From: Drosophila persimilis
Lineage: Eukaryota > Arthropoda > Insecta > Diptera > Drosophilidae
NCBI RefSeq assembly: GCF_003286085.1
Contig: NW_020825322.1
Span: forward strand, 2,666,001-2,730,000
Reading direction: 5' to 3'
DNA length: 64,000 bases
A model generated the notes under the pieces. That model did no database searches, had not been told where the DNA came from, and saw only the letters and a program-made list of their open reading frames with translations. Made by a program: the position numbers and the translations under genes. This document shows positions 13,808 to 25,516 of the stretch, piece by piece. Numbering within the stretch: the stretch's first letter is position 1; every line of letters begins with the position of its first letter.

Positions 13808-16800
13808 ATGCAGACACTCGCGATGATGCTGCCGGTGCTGCTGCTGGTGTTGACGTCAGTGACGGTCCTGCCGGCCCATGCCTCGCCTTTTACGAGCTAT
13901 CAGAATCAGCGATTCGCCATGGAGCCGCAGGACCAGACGGCCGTGGTGGGGGCACGCGTTACGTTGCCCTGCCGCGTCATCAACAAGCAGGGCACCCTCC
14001 AATGGACCAAGGACGACTTCGGGCTGGGCACCTCCCGCGATCTGAGCGGCTTCGAGCGGTACGCGATGGTTGGCAGCGACGAGGAGGGCGACTACTCGCT
14101 GGACATATACCCGGTGATGCTGGACGACGATGCCCGGTACCAGTGTCAAGTGAGTCCCGGCCCCGAGGGACAGCCGGCCATCCGGTCGACATTTGCGGGC
14201 CTGACAGTGCTGGTGCCGCCGGAGGCACCGAAAATTACCCAGGGCGATGTCATCTATGCCACCGAGGATCGCAAGGTGGAGATTGAGTGCATCTCTGTGG
14301 GCGGGAAGCCCGCAGCTGAGGTGAGTCGTCCTGCTGTTCGGGAGGCAGCAGAAGTCAAGCCGCATATGTGCATAGTCGAAACGTTGCTCTAACCTGCCAC
14401 ACACACCTTCCGCTTTCTATTCCTGCCTCGTTCCCCGCAGATTACATGGATTGATGGACTGGGCAACGTGCTAACGGATAACATTGAGTACACGGTGATA
14501 CCGCTGCCCGATCTGCGCCGCTACACGGCCAAGTCGGTGCTCCGGCTCACACCGAAAAAGGAGCACCACAACACGAATTTCACGTGCCAGGCACAGAACA
14601 CGGCCGACCGCACCTATCGCTCGGCGAAAATACGTGTCGAGGTAAGCGAAAACCAAACGAACCCCGAATTCCAGACCCAGACTCAGCCCCAGACCCAAAC
14701 CAAACCAAAGCAAAGCAATGCTGTCCACACAGACAGACAGGGGAGGCCAGGCCCCCTCTCCGCCCACCCCAGGACATTGCAGTTTTCTGCATGTCCGAGA
14801 GGGGGAGAGACCTGCACCTGAGCCTGAACCTGGGCCTGGTGATGAGGCTGCCTTATCTATGGACGCTGACGCGTCGCAGTCAACGCTCTGACTGGGCTAT
14901 GGGTATGGCTATGGCTCTTTGGCTCTGAGCCTACTATCAATTTTACGTGATGCGGAGGCCGATTTATGCAGCCCGAACCCAGGAGCACAGAATGGCACAC
15001 TGAATGGGGCTTTTGTGTTGGACATGGACATGGACACTGACGGGCTAATTCATGCTCAAGCATAAAGGCGAAGGCCATCAGGCCATCCAGTCATCATCTC
15101 GCATCTCCCATCAGGGTGTGAAATTGAGGCATGGCATGGTCCAGGCCAAACAAAAGGCCCCATCAGCAGGCCCCCAACTTGTCGTAGTGTTGAGTGTCAG
15201 GTGTGTGCACAGCTGACAAATCCCTGACGAAGATGTCAAACCCAAAAGAAGGGACATCAGTGCTAGCCCTCGAGCTCTCGAGCCCTCAAGTGTGTGTGGG
15301 ATTGATTGACTTAACCCCAAAAACTAACGTCATCTTCGATTTTCTCTCGTTTCTTTCTGTCCATCACAGGTTAAGTACGCGCCCAAAGTCAAGGTGAATG
15401 TGTTGGGAGGAGGCCCGACTGGTGGCTCCTCTATGGGAACCCACCAACGGATTGTGGAGCATGCCCAGGTGCGACTCGAGTGCCGGGCAGATGCCAATCC
15501 CAGCGATGTCCGTTATCGCTGGTACATCAACGACGAACCAATTATAGGCGGTCAAAAAACTGAGATGGTAAGTGGCGCTCCCATGGTTCCTCGGTGACCG
15601 GTGACGGTGCCTGGTCTTGGTCTTGGTCAACATTCCAGAAGCGAGGCGCATAATTAGAGCAACTATTGCGATAAAAATGCCTGCCTGTTGCCTGCTGCCT
15701 GCTGCTGTGTTGTATAATGTTACTCAAGACCAGGACGGGGACGGGAACGGGAACGGGGACGGATGGCAATTATAGGAACCAGTTAGGCCTGGACCGGAAA
15801 GGCCTAACGTTCCCACAATTTGCTAGCCAGCTAGCCAGCTAGATGGCTGCCTGTGGAGCTCTCTATTAACCAGATCTCCCCCCCTTCTCGTATTCCGTTT
15901 CACTTTGCAGATCATACGCAATGTGACGCGCAAGTTCCACGATGCCATTGTCAAGTGCGAGGTGCAGAATTCCGTGGGCAAGAGCGAGGATAGCGAGACC
16001 CTGGACATAAGCTGTAAGTAGAGCTCTATATCAGACAGAGGCCCACATGAAACCTCATCAACCCCATCCCCATCCCCATCGCCATACACCAACAACAGAT
16101 GCCCCCAGCTTCCGGCAACGTCCCCAATCCCTGGAGGCGGACATCGGCAGCGTAGTGTCCCTCAGCTGCGAGGTGGACAGCAATCCCCAGCCGGACATTG
16201 TCTGGATCCAGCATCCCAGCGACCGCGTTGTCGGCACCAGCACCAACCTCACCTTCAGCGTGAGCAACGAGACGGCCGGACGCTACTACTGCAAGGTGAA
16301 TGTGCCCGGCTATGCGGAGATCTCAGCGGATGCCTATGTCTACCTGAAGGGATCCCCATCGATCGGCTCCCAGCGGACGCAGTACGGCCTGGTGGGGGAC
16401 ACCGCACGCATCGAGTGCTTTGCCAGCAGTGTGCCCCGGGCCCGTCATGTCTCGTGGACGTTCAACGGACAGGAGATCAGCTCAGAGTCTGGCCATGACT
16501 ACTCCATTCTGGTGGACGCCGTGCCCGGCGGGGTCAAGAGCACGCTCATCATCCGGGACAGCCAGGCCTACCACTACGGGAAGTACAACTGCACTGTCGT
16601 CAACGACTACGGCAACGACGTGGCCGAGATACAGCTGCAAGCCAAGAGTGAGTACCAAGACCTTTGCCTCTTTGCCTGCCCAAGGAATTATAGTTACCAT
16701 AGATCAGAAATAATACCATATTTATGAACATATTTATTCCGTTACTCATGCTGCATCTGTTTCCCCTTTCCGCTGACTCTCTTCCCTTTCCATCACAGAG

Positions 16801-17547
16801 AGCGTTTCCCTTTTAGTGACAATTGTGGGTGGAGCATCGGCCTTGGTCTTCCTGGTGGTCCTCATTATCCTCCTGGTGATGTACTTGAAGTGCAAGAATC
16901 GCACCAAACTGCCGCCCGCCGATGTGATCAGCGAGCATCAGATCACCAAGAACGGAGGAGTCAGCTGCAAGATGGAGCCAGGCGATCGCACCTCCAACTA
17001 CAGCGACCTCAAGGTGGACATCTCCGGCGGATATGTGCCCTATGGCGACTACACCACCCACTACAGCCCACCGCCCCAGTATCTGACAACGTGCTCCACC
17101 AAGTCCAATGGCAGCTCCACCATCCTTCAGAACAATCACCAGAACCAGCTGCAGCTTCAGCAGCAGCAGAGCCACCAGCAACACCAGCACCACCAGCAGC
17201 AGCAGCAGCAGAGCCACCAGGCACCGCACCACCAGCCACCAGCCGGCCAGAGCCTGCCCATGACCTTCCTCACCAACAGCAGCGGGGGCAGTCTGACGGG
17301 TAGCATCATCGGATCCCGGGAGATACGCCAGGAGAATGGTCTGCCCAGTCTGCAGTCGACGACGGCCTCTGTGGTGAGCTCCTCGCCCAATGGCAGCTGC
17401 AGCAACCAGAGCACTGCCACCACCACCCACGTGGTGGTGCCCAGCTCGATGGCCTTGAGCGTGGATCCGCGGTACAGCGCCATCTACGGTAATCCCTATT
17501 TGCGCTCTTCCAACTCCTCGCTGCTGCCGCCCCCCACAGCGGTCTAA
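13808..17547 (+). CDS. rst: Roughest (irregular chiasm C-roughest), Ig-superfamily adhesion receptor, 6 coding exons
   Basis: Coding exons are 13808-14320, 14441-14641, 15370-15567, 15911-16013, 16099-16647 and 16799-17547, all with GT-AG borders, giving 770 aa. The order is a signal peptide (about residues 1-25), five Ig domains (Ig1 Cys55/Cys113, Ig2 Cys161/Cys220, three more to about residue 515), one membrane segment (about 526-551) and a cytoplasmic tail. The tail has a Gln/His-rich opa stretch and ends Thr-Ala-Val, a PDZ-binding-type C terminus. The Ig domains closely match D. melanogaster Rst, a type I membrane protein that with Kirre binds Hibris/Sns in myoblast fusion, eye-cell sorting and axon guidance (established knowledge). 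An in-frame ATG at 13775 would add 11 basic residues; 13808 is preferred because it gives a standard signal peptide. The Gly/Ser linker opening Ig3 looks shorter than in D. melanogaster (from memory). Confidence 0.96.
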
Positions 17548-19473
17548 GCGATCGAGTAGTTCGATCGAGCAGCCCACTCGAAGACTGATCTCAAGGGACA
17601 CGGGACACGGGACAAGGGCTACGCTCTGCACTGCTCCTGGCCTGTCCTGGATCGTTCAATGGGGTAAGATTGGGGCGTCCGCGCCATTGGAAGATTTTCA
17701 GCAACCAAAAATTCGAATCGAGTAACGAGTAACTTAAAGATTTAGCTTAGAAAGAGCTCACACACACACACATCTGATCGTAATTGTATGACTAGGCTTA
17801 GGTAAACCAAAACCCCCCCTGGCATCCAGATCCTTCGTTTTCTAATCGGTATCCTGCCTAGCCCACTGGAAAATAATGGAATGTACTTTAGCTTTAGCAG
17901 AGGGAATGATCTTTTTCGAAGCCGTAGTGTGCTTTCTGCTTCGGTTTTCCAATCTAGGCTAAGCGCAGTTCTATCTAAACAGAGACTAAGCTTCAAAGAA
18001 TCAGTGTTAGGCATTTACAACTATCGAAGGAAAGAGAGAGAGAGGGAGAGTGTTAAGAAACGCCTTAAAAAAATACATTAACTGTTGGCTGCAGGGGCAC
18101 CTGTTGAGTTTTCCGCGCAGCGAAGGGATTAACGGCACTGCGAGGGCATTTGTTAAGGGTTCATCATTTAATGCCATTTGGAAATGAAGATGGAATAATA
18201 ATCAAACACAAATCTTTTAGATATACCTACCGATAAATTTATCTTTGTGTTTTTCCACCTACATATTTACCAGCTTTCCTGGTATTTCACTTCAATCTTT
18301 CACTTCAATCTTTCACTTCTTTACCAATATCTTTTGCCTATATGATCTACTTCATATGATCTATCTTTTATCTATTAGCTTAAGCATGAAATTATCTCAG
18401 TTGGTTTCTATCTGGCTGCTCCTTCGACCCAATAATAATAGTTTTAACCATTTCCATGCCTTAAACAAATGCCTAGGAAGTGCCACAAAAAAAAATCAAC
18501 AATATATACGAGTATATATAAAAATATAGAGAAGCAGAAACAAAATTCAATTATATATGTTTAAATGGATTTATATAATCTAAATATATATAGAAATACA
18601 GACAGACAGTAGTTCAGTTGAATGGATAGTATTTAAGGGAAAAAATATGCCAAAGTACCTGATAGTATTTAAGTCGAGAGCCAGCCGAGACCCTGACACT
18701 GCGCTCTCATCAATTAAATTTAAAAAAAAAAAAACAATTTAAATTTATTAATATAATTTGTAATATTTTTTTTTTGGAGCTATAACTAAACGTATGAAGA
18801 TAAGTATTTCGATATAAGGATATGCCGATAGAGAATATACAAATGATAGATGTTAGATCTTCGACAGTCGCCTTAACTTATGACACGCCCACACACTCTC
18901 GAGACAGCGCCCATGCTAGCAGCAACTAAGAGATAGAGGATAGAACATGTATTCAATTCGTCAGTTCAATTGTTCTAAGTGTACTTCTAAGTGTATAACG
19001 GTCTAATTATCCTAGTTGTAGCTTAAACAAACACACACACCCACACACATCTACATAATGATATACCTAAATATATATATATATATATATACATAGATAT
19101 AGCTATACATACATAGTATTTACATTCATACATACTATATATACAAACAATTTTTTTGCATAGACCCTAAGCATTATATTTTGATAAATGAACAATTCGA
19201 AGTAATCATCCAGCAGACGTGTATAATTCTTGTATTTCTTGTAATTCCTGCAATTCCTGTAATTCCCGTTGCCCCAAGTTCAGTTTAGTTTCTCTATATT
19301 TATCATAGATCCGTGTATTTGTGGATATCGCGCTTGTCAATTAAGCGACAAACAAATATAAGTGTTTTTACCTATACAGAATGCAAATTATAAAAACAAA
19401 TAAGCTAAAAACAACAAAACAAAAACAATAAAACACACACACACAAAGTTAAACACGAAAAAAATTAAATAAA
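17548..19473 (+). other. rst: Probable rst 3' UTR
   Basis: An AT-rich, non-coding stretch of about 1.9 kb follows the rst stop. Canonical AATAAA signals occur at 19427-19432 and 19468-19473, and I find none clearly earlier, which suggests a long 3' UTR. It contains a Brd-box-type 7-mer (AGCTTTA, 17890-17896), CA repeats (about 17760, 19030, 19435) and a TA run (about 19067-19092). The exact cleavage site cannot be fixed without cDNA. Confidence 0.5.
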
Positions 19474-22400
19474 ATGTATTGAAAAAAAAAACAGAACCAA
19501 GTGGGGAAAATCATTCGGAATTTGACATCAAAGCGCGCGGCCAACAGCAACAAATGGCTGTCGGGTAGTCCCCAAGTCCAAAGACAAATAAGCGGGAAAA
19601 ACATTTTTAATTTGAACCAGGACATGGGCAGGGATATAGACAGGACACACAGGCCGGACCGGACCGGACTTGGCCGGAAAGGGAGTTGAGTTGGCCTGGC
19701 CATGGCCAACTGTCGAGCAAACTGCAAAAAGCCAAAAATCAAACAAACAAAAGTGAAATTAAAATGTTGGCAGGCCACCAGCAGCACCACCACCACCGCA
19801 CCATGTGTGTTAATTTATGGCCAGTCGGAGTCGAACTTCCAGCTCTCTCTCCCTCGGAGTTGGTGGGTCAGAGTTGACAATGCAAACAAACGGCTCGCTA
19901 AGCTCGACTAAAAATGCTTAATGAGAGTGCGTAAGGGTGGCTCTGTGCCACCCGGCGCCACCCACAGAGCCACCCCACTCGGCCACCAAGCCCCCCGCTC
20001 TCGGGGCCGAGAGTTGGCCGCAAGAAATTCTGCGGCTGTGGCAACAAAGTCGCGCACGACGCCCATTAAACTAAATTAGTTGCCCTTTGTCACAGAGCGA
20101 CCCTCGAAGCTGTCACACATGTTGGGGTGCTGGGGGTGGTGGGGGTGCTGGGGTGCTGGGGGTGGGCCTGGAAAAGGTTGGGAATTGAGTGGCATGGAGT
20201 GGGGGGGCTGGTCATACGTGCACTTAGTCAGAAGGAAGTTGCAATTGCGGTTAGCTGTGTTAATTAGCATTTCTTTGTTGCTGGAATGCTGTTCGGGGGA
20301 GAACACCTGAAACCTGGGCTGGACGCACACACGTGAGATCGCAGGCCGCCCAATACTCACGAAGAAAGGCCGAAAAGAATGGGGCGCTGGGGCAGAGGGA
20401 GAGCACAGTGAAAGCTCTCAAGGCAGAACCATCCATGGAAATTCGCCTTCGAAATAAAAGACATTTTCCTGCAAAAGGGAGACGCTCTTGAGATCGCACA
20501 CAATAAAAGAGATGGATGTGTGCTGCAGTGAAAGCTATCCAGGGGGGACTACCATGATTCTGCTCCTCGTTTTTACAAAACTGTCTCAGAGCTGTACAGA
20601 TATTTGTGCTTATCAATCCGTACACCTTCAGAGTATTTACTGTTCGAAGCGTTGACAGGCGGGTTTCTTTTGTGGCACCTTTTGTTCGCACACGACTTCC
20701 TGCCTGCTCCTCCTCCATAGCCCTGCTGCTTTTCAGTGGGAAGAACTCTCTCTGCTCCCCAACCAATCCCAAAGCAATCCCCAACCAATCCCAGACCTCT
20801 CCCCTCTCCCCTCTTCCATTGTCCGGTGAATTCGTGCGATCTGAGGAGCCATCCTTCTCGGAGCCACCTCAGCTTTTCTTTTTGTATCTTTTTAGGGGAG
20901 TCATCCTTGGGCTGGGGCGACAGAAAAGAGGGGACAAAAAACGGACACGAGGCGCACGAAGAGTTACGATTTCATTAACATGAGATATGGCAAGTGCCAG
21001 GGCTCCAACTATGGAGTGGGTTTGGTCCTGGTCTTGGGTCTTGGGTCGGTAGTCGGTTGTGTTGAATGTGGGCCTGGTGTGTGCTGTGGTGTGGTAAGGT
21101 GGGAGGATTGTGGGGTCCTTCCTGGGGTCGTGTGGGGCTGGTTTACGGCTCAAGTGTTGGCTTGTCGTCGCTACTTGTGTCGCACTGCGTTGTTAATTGC
21201 TGGAAAGAGACGGCTACAGCGTGGTGGAAAGAGACGGCCTCAGCTTGGCGGAACGAGACAGAGACAGAGAGAGAGAGGGAGAGAGGTTGAGGCTTTGCTA
21301 GAACTTTGCCCCCCTTCATATGATTAGCAAATGTTTTGTTTTTCACTATGCACTAAAAACGAAGCAGGGAAATGGGAAATGGGAAGCGCACTAGAAAGCC
21401 ATTCAGAAATAAGGGGTGTGTGGGCTGCTGGGTGCTGCTTGGGCGGTTGGCCTGGTGGCTGGGTGGTTGCTAGGTTGAGGCCATAGCCCCAAATGCCTGG
21501 AAAGTTTTCTGTGGTGGGAGGTTGCTTAATGTTGGGCTGCCGCTGTAATTGCTACTCTACGCGTGTGTGGCTATGTGTGTGTGGTGTGTGTATGTGTGTC
21601 TATGAATATGTCAATGTTTGTGTACGGAAGTATCTATGGGTGTGCGGGCCTGGGCCGTATTCAAGTATGGGCGAGTTGAATTTCTTGAATTAATAAAATG
21701 TCTTCATTATTTAAATTGCACGCACGACCACAGCCCAGGATCCCCTCTGCAGCTACCCCTCATCACTCACCCCTGCCCTCCACCACCTTCCACAAACATA
21801 TGTGTCGGTTGACAGCCTTGTATTTATGTATGTGTGGGTATTTTGTATCTGTGTGCATGTGTGTGCATGTGTACGCTTCCAACTGAGTTAATTAGCAGCT
21901 GGGGAATTGTGAAATATATTAATATTGTACATTTCGGTGGTTCCACACACCCCACAACCCACACCCCATTCGAGAACCCTCCGCAAAAGGACCCCGTGCC
22001 ACCCCAATGACCACAACAAGCTGTGTCACGAATTCCATTTCCCACTTCGATGGTCCTTTTGTGGTTGAATGGTCGCTCGGTCGGGTCGGGTCGGGGTCGC
22101 GTTTTTCGATGGATACGGGGGCCCGACCGAAACAATCAAGGTGGTTTCAAGGCTCCCAGAGACAGAGACAAAGAGAGAGGGAGTGAGAGTGAGAGAGAGA
22201 GTTCGGCTTCAGACGTCTAATAGGAATGTTTCTCGTGCAATACAACAGTCCTAGCCCATCGCGTGGTAAGTAGATCCTCAATCACTAGGTCCTGGAATTA
22301 GGCTTGAACCATTCAAATAAGAGGTTAAGTATTCAGAAATAGCCACCCTTCCTCCTCTTCACTTACTAAAACTAGCACACCTTTCCCGTAATTAGTATGT

Positions 22401-23446
22401 ATTAGTATTTGTATTTAGAATGCATGCTTATCTCTTTTAGTTCAATTTAGCTAAAATTTCGAATCCTCAAATATTGGTCTAACATTTATACATATATCTT
22501 TCCTGGTTGAACTCGACCAGTTCGGTTATACGCGTCGCGCGTCAAGCAGCAGCGCCCCTCGGTCGGTTGGGCGGAAAGAGGACTGCGTTTTGGCCTGGTA
22601 TCCGATCTGCCAACCTTATTATGATTCTCATCCCAAGCGAATAAATACTATTATTACATATTACATACATACATTTACATATGTATGTACTGCAGGTCTA
22701 CATATGTACAAATATTTCCTTTTATTTTCAATGTAGCCTAAAAGTATGCAAGATTCATGAAATTGTTCAAAAACGAACGAAAAAATATATTTTATATTAT
22801 TATTATTAATATATTATTTATTATATATTAATATATTATTATAATAATAATAAATACAATTGCAACATTGTAATAAAGTTTATTGATTAAAAAAAACAGA
22901 ATGGTGTCCTCTGCGTACCTATCCTGAAGTATTCCGTAGACTATTATAGGTAAGACTATTATAGGTAGAACAAACATCAAACATCCTATTTTTTAATGGT
23001 CTGCACTGGGGGAAATTTGACCCCCCCTTTCCGGCTTAAGCCCATGTTTCAAAAGTAGTTAAAATAATACAAAATAATACGCCAAACATTGATCTTTCAT
23101 GCTACGCAGTCAAAAATTCAACAGAACACACCACTGTTAAGTTGTTTAACAGTGCTGTTCGCTTGAGAGAAGCATGCGCTGTTAACCGCCTGTCTGTAGT
23201 TCGGAAAGCTCTACAATTAACACAGAAGCTCGCCCATAGGTGGCGATGCAACGATCATGTTCGTTCCAATTTGAGCAGGGCCGCAACAGGTGGCAGGTGC
23301 TACGTGGGAGCAGCTGTATCTTCAACCTATTAAGAGATTACACCCTTGTTAGGTCATCACAAGATCAGTTCTATTAAGAATACAACTTCTGAATGATGTT
23401 ATAACAAATAAATGCAAAGTTCTAGCTCTACCCCCTAGCTCCTGGA
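19474..23446. other. Intergenic region between rst and the SDR gene
   Basis: No supportable gene. There are G-rich and GT-rich simple sequences (20120-20220, 21380-21660), an AT-rich zone (22640-22880), a compact GC-rich island within AT-rich DNA (about 22510-22620) and a small perfect hairpin at 23132-23154. Open frames here are short and lack domains or splice context. Confidence 0.55.
23132..23154. repeat. Perfect 9-bp inverted repeat (hairpin)
   Basis: CACTGTTAA (23132-23140) and its reverse complement TTAACAGTG (23146-23154) flank a 5-base loop. The 15-mer TGTTTAACAGTGCTG covering the right arm also occurs at 6661-6675. No known element is assigned; it could be a bound regulatory site or repeat debris. 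Confidence 0.5.
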
Positions 23447-24256
23447 TCACTTGAGGCCGCCAGTGACCTCAATGGCTGCGCCATTGACATAGGCTGCCTT
23501 CTGGGAGGCCAAAAAGGCAATAACCTCAGCGATTTCCTCAGGCCTGCCCATGCGCCCGAGCGGACAGCGCTGTACCACCTCCTGCTTGATCGGCTCCGGA
23601 ACTACGGCCACCATGGGTGTGTCAATGTAGCCGGGAAGGATGCAGTTGACGCGGATGCCGAACTTGCCGAACTCCTTGGACGCCACCTCCGTGAAGGAGA
23701 TCACTCCAGCCTTGGTGGCCGCATAGTTGGCCTGTCCCACGTTGTTCATGCGAGCCACAATGCTCGAGAGGTTAACAATGCTGCCGCCCTCCAGCTGCTG
23801 TTCGATCATGGCCTTGGCAAAGTATTGGGTGACGAAAAAAGTGCCCTTCAAGTTGACGCTGTACACGTCGTCGAAGTCCCTTTCCGGCATCTTCAACAGG
23901 TAGCCGTCCCGTGTTATGCCCGCCGAGTTGACCACGATGCTGGGGGCCTGATCAAACTTCAGCAGCGCCTCGGTAACGGCTCCCTGGACACTCTTGGCGG
24001 AGGAGACATCCACCTCCAGAGCCGCAGATCGTCCTGCTCCCAGCTCCTTGGCTGTCTCTTGGGCAGACTGCAAATTGCGATCGGCGGCGATTACCTTGGC
24101 ACCATCGCGGGCCAGCAGACGGCAGGTGGCACGCCCAATACCAGATCCGGCGCCTGCAATACACGGGGTAAGAATCATAGAATAAATTTGTTGCAAAGCT
24201 GAGCGACACGCACCTGTGACCAATGCCACCTTTCCCGCAAGTATTCCGCCGGTCAT
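23447..24256 (-). CDS. CG3603: Short-chain dehydrogenase/reductase (FabG/HSD17B8-like), two exons
   Basis: Exon 1 is 24256-24214 and exon 2 is 24153-23447, separated by a 60-base GT-AG intron (24154-24213), giving 249 aa. Classic SDR motifs are visible: the cofactor loop TGAGSGIG (14-21), an acidic Asp39 at the end of the second strand (favours NAD over NADP), NSAG (90-93) in place of NNAG, Asn115, Ser145, and the catalytic YAATK with Tyr158 and Lys162. The family reduces or oxidises keto/hydroxy groups on steroids or acyl chains, and homologues such as HSD17B8/CBR4 act in mitochondrial fatty-acid synthesis. Substrate and location here are inference. An upstream in-frame ATG at 24295 would add 13 residues; 24256 matches the usual family length. 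The symbol is from memory of D. melanogaster gene content near rst. Confidence 0.88.
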   Translation of the reverse strand: MTGGILAGKVALVTGACRSALQQIYSMILTPCIAGAGSGIGRATCRLLARDGAKVIAADRNLQSAQETAKELGAGRSAALEVDVSSAKSVQGAVTEALLKFDQAPSIVVNSAGITRDGYLLKMPERDFDDVYSVNLKGTFFVTQYFAKAMIEQQLEGGSIVNLSSIVARMNNVGQANYAATKAGVISFTEVASKEFGKFGIRVNCILPGYIDTPMVAVVPEPIKQEVVQRCPLGRMGRPEEIAEVIAFLASQKAAYVNGAAIEVTGGLK

Positions 24257-24724
24257 TATGCCAAGAGCTTCAATTAGATTCAAAATCCAGCACAAAACAA
24301 CACGCCACTCTGAACTCTGATTTCTGGCTGAATGTGACTCTGTGGTAGTAATAGTTATCGTTCACGCAGCGCTGATCAGCTGGTTGGGTTAGATAACAGA
24401 TGGATGGGGAGCTTCTGTGAAAGCTTAACTACAGCTTTATTTGACACAAAGCTTATGCTGAAAGCTTTATCATAGCCCAATGTTAGCCGAACAGTTCGAA
24501 TGATAACATTTCTTATAGAAAAAGGTCCACTCTACGAACGCTAAATGATCAGCGAGAGACAACTTTACGACAGTGAGAAGCCTGAAAAACTATGGGGACA
24601 TTTTATGAAAGCTAACAAGCCTCAAAATTAATTCAAAGACTTCCCAAAAATTCCCGAAAATGTCCCACTTGGAAGCAACCCCAAAACTGAAAAAATGTAG
24701 TTATGAATAGTCGTATCATTTATT

Positions 24725-25183
24725 TCACTCCAGCGGTATTAGATAGTACTCATCAGCCCGAGGAGCCAAGTCCACAGCCCTTACATTACTGCCACCGATG
24801 TTTCGAGCCAATCCAAACTGGCGGAGTAGTTTCTTGAGATAACGCTTCGGTATGCGCACCAACTGGCGACGAATTATGCGCTGGATCTTGTTCCAGGGTC
24901 GACTGCTGCCCCGATGGTCGTCCTCATCCTGCTGTAGGTCCTCAAAGTCCTGATCCTCAAGCGATTCTTCTTCTTGTTTGGTCTGTAGAACGGCCAACTG
25001 TTGGACCAACTGCTGCAATTGCTTCTCGCTCAGTTGACTGAGATCAATTTGGGCCTCTGCCTTGGCCACATCGCTGGCTCTCAATCGGAGCCTACCACTG
25101 CAGCCGGCGGCTGTACTGCCGTCGAAAGAAGCGACGAAGAAGATCGACAAGATCATCAAGTAGTAGAACGGCAAGCAATCCAT
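24725..25183 (-). CDS. Small secreted acidic/basic protein, single exon
   Basis: A 152-aa protein with a signal peptide (about residues 1-26). A Gln/Leu helical stretch follows (DLSQLSEKQLQQLVQQL), then an acidic block (EEESLEDQDFEDLQQDEDD), then a basic Arg/Lys-rich helix and a short acidic end. A TATA-type box (TATTTAAG, 25215-25222) lies only about 32 bases upstream of the ATG, and the stop is followed at once by AATAAA, so the transcript would have almost no untranslated sequence. A second Met at codon 10 would give a more normal leader of about 35 bases. Its acidic-then-basic layout matches the neighbouring cluster but it lacks the Thr-rich tract. Orthologue not recognised. Confidence 0.75.
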   Translation of the reverse strand: MDCLPFYYLMILSIFFVASFDGSTAAGCSGRLRLRASDVAKAEAQIDLSQLSEKQLQQLVQQLAVLQTKQEEESLEDQDFEDLQQDEDDHRGSSRPWNKIQRIIRRQLVRIPKRYLKKLLRQFGLARNIGGSNVRAVDLAPRADEYYLIPLE

Positions 25184-25214
25184 GTTTGTTCTCGGCCCGA
25201 GGCGGGCCACTGTC

Positions 25215-25222
25215 TTAAATAC
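25215..25222 (-). promoter_or_regulatory. TATA box of the 24725-25183 gene
   Basis: On - the sequence reads CGTATTTAAGAC. Spacing predicts a transcription start near 25191, eight or so bases before the ATG at 25183. Confidence 0.5.
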
Positions 25223-25516
25223 GAAAACTGCCTGCGGGGGCATATTTTCCGCCCCATCATGGCGATCACCATCACCATTTGCGATCTATCCAAATTTACA
25301 TAAATGTGGGTCAAGTACATACTTTTCAAAAAGAATTCATTTATTCTGTGTATGCCCAAATAGAGTGGGGCTTCAAATCAAAAATTAGCTACAATAAATT
25401 AGAAAAAAAAATCTGTGTGTTGTTCGTGTGGAAGGGATCAATGATCTCCGATCGAGCCTGGGGGTGGGGGTGGGGGTGGGGGGAGTAGCTCACCCTTTCT
25501 CTCTGTGTGTCACCGC

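Noticed and set aside
16813..17631. 272-aa open frame on -
   Set aside because: Antisense to rst exon 7 with its CAG repeats.
23825..24202. 125-aa open frame on +
   Set aside because: Antisense to the SDR gene, whose motifs are fully intact on -.
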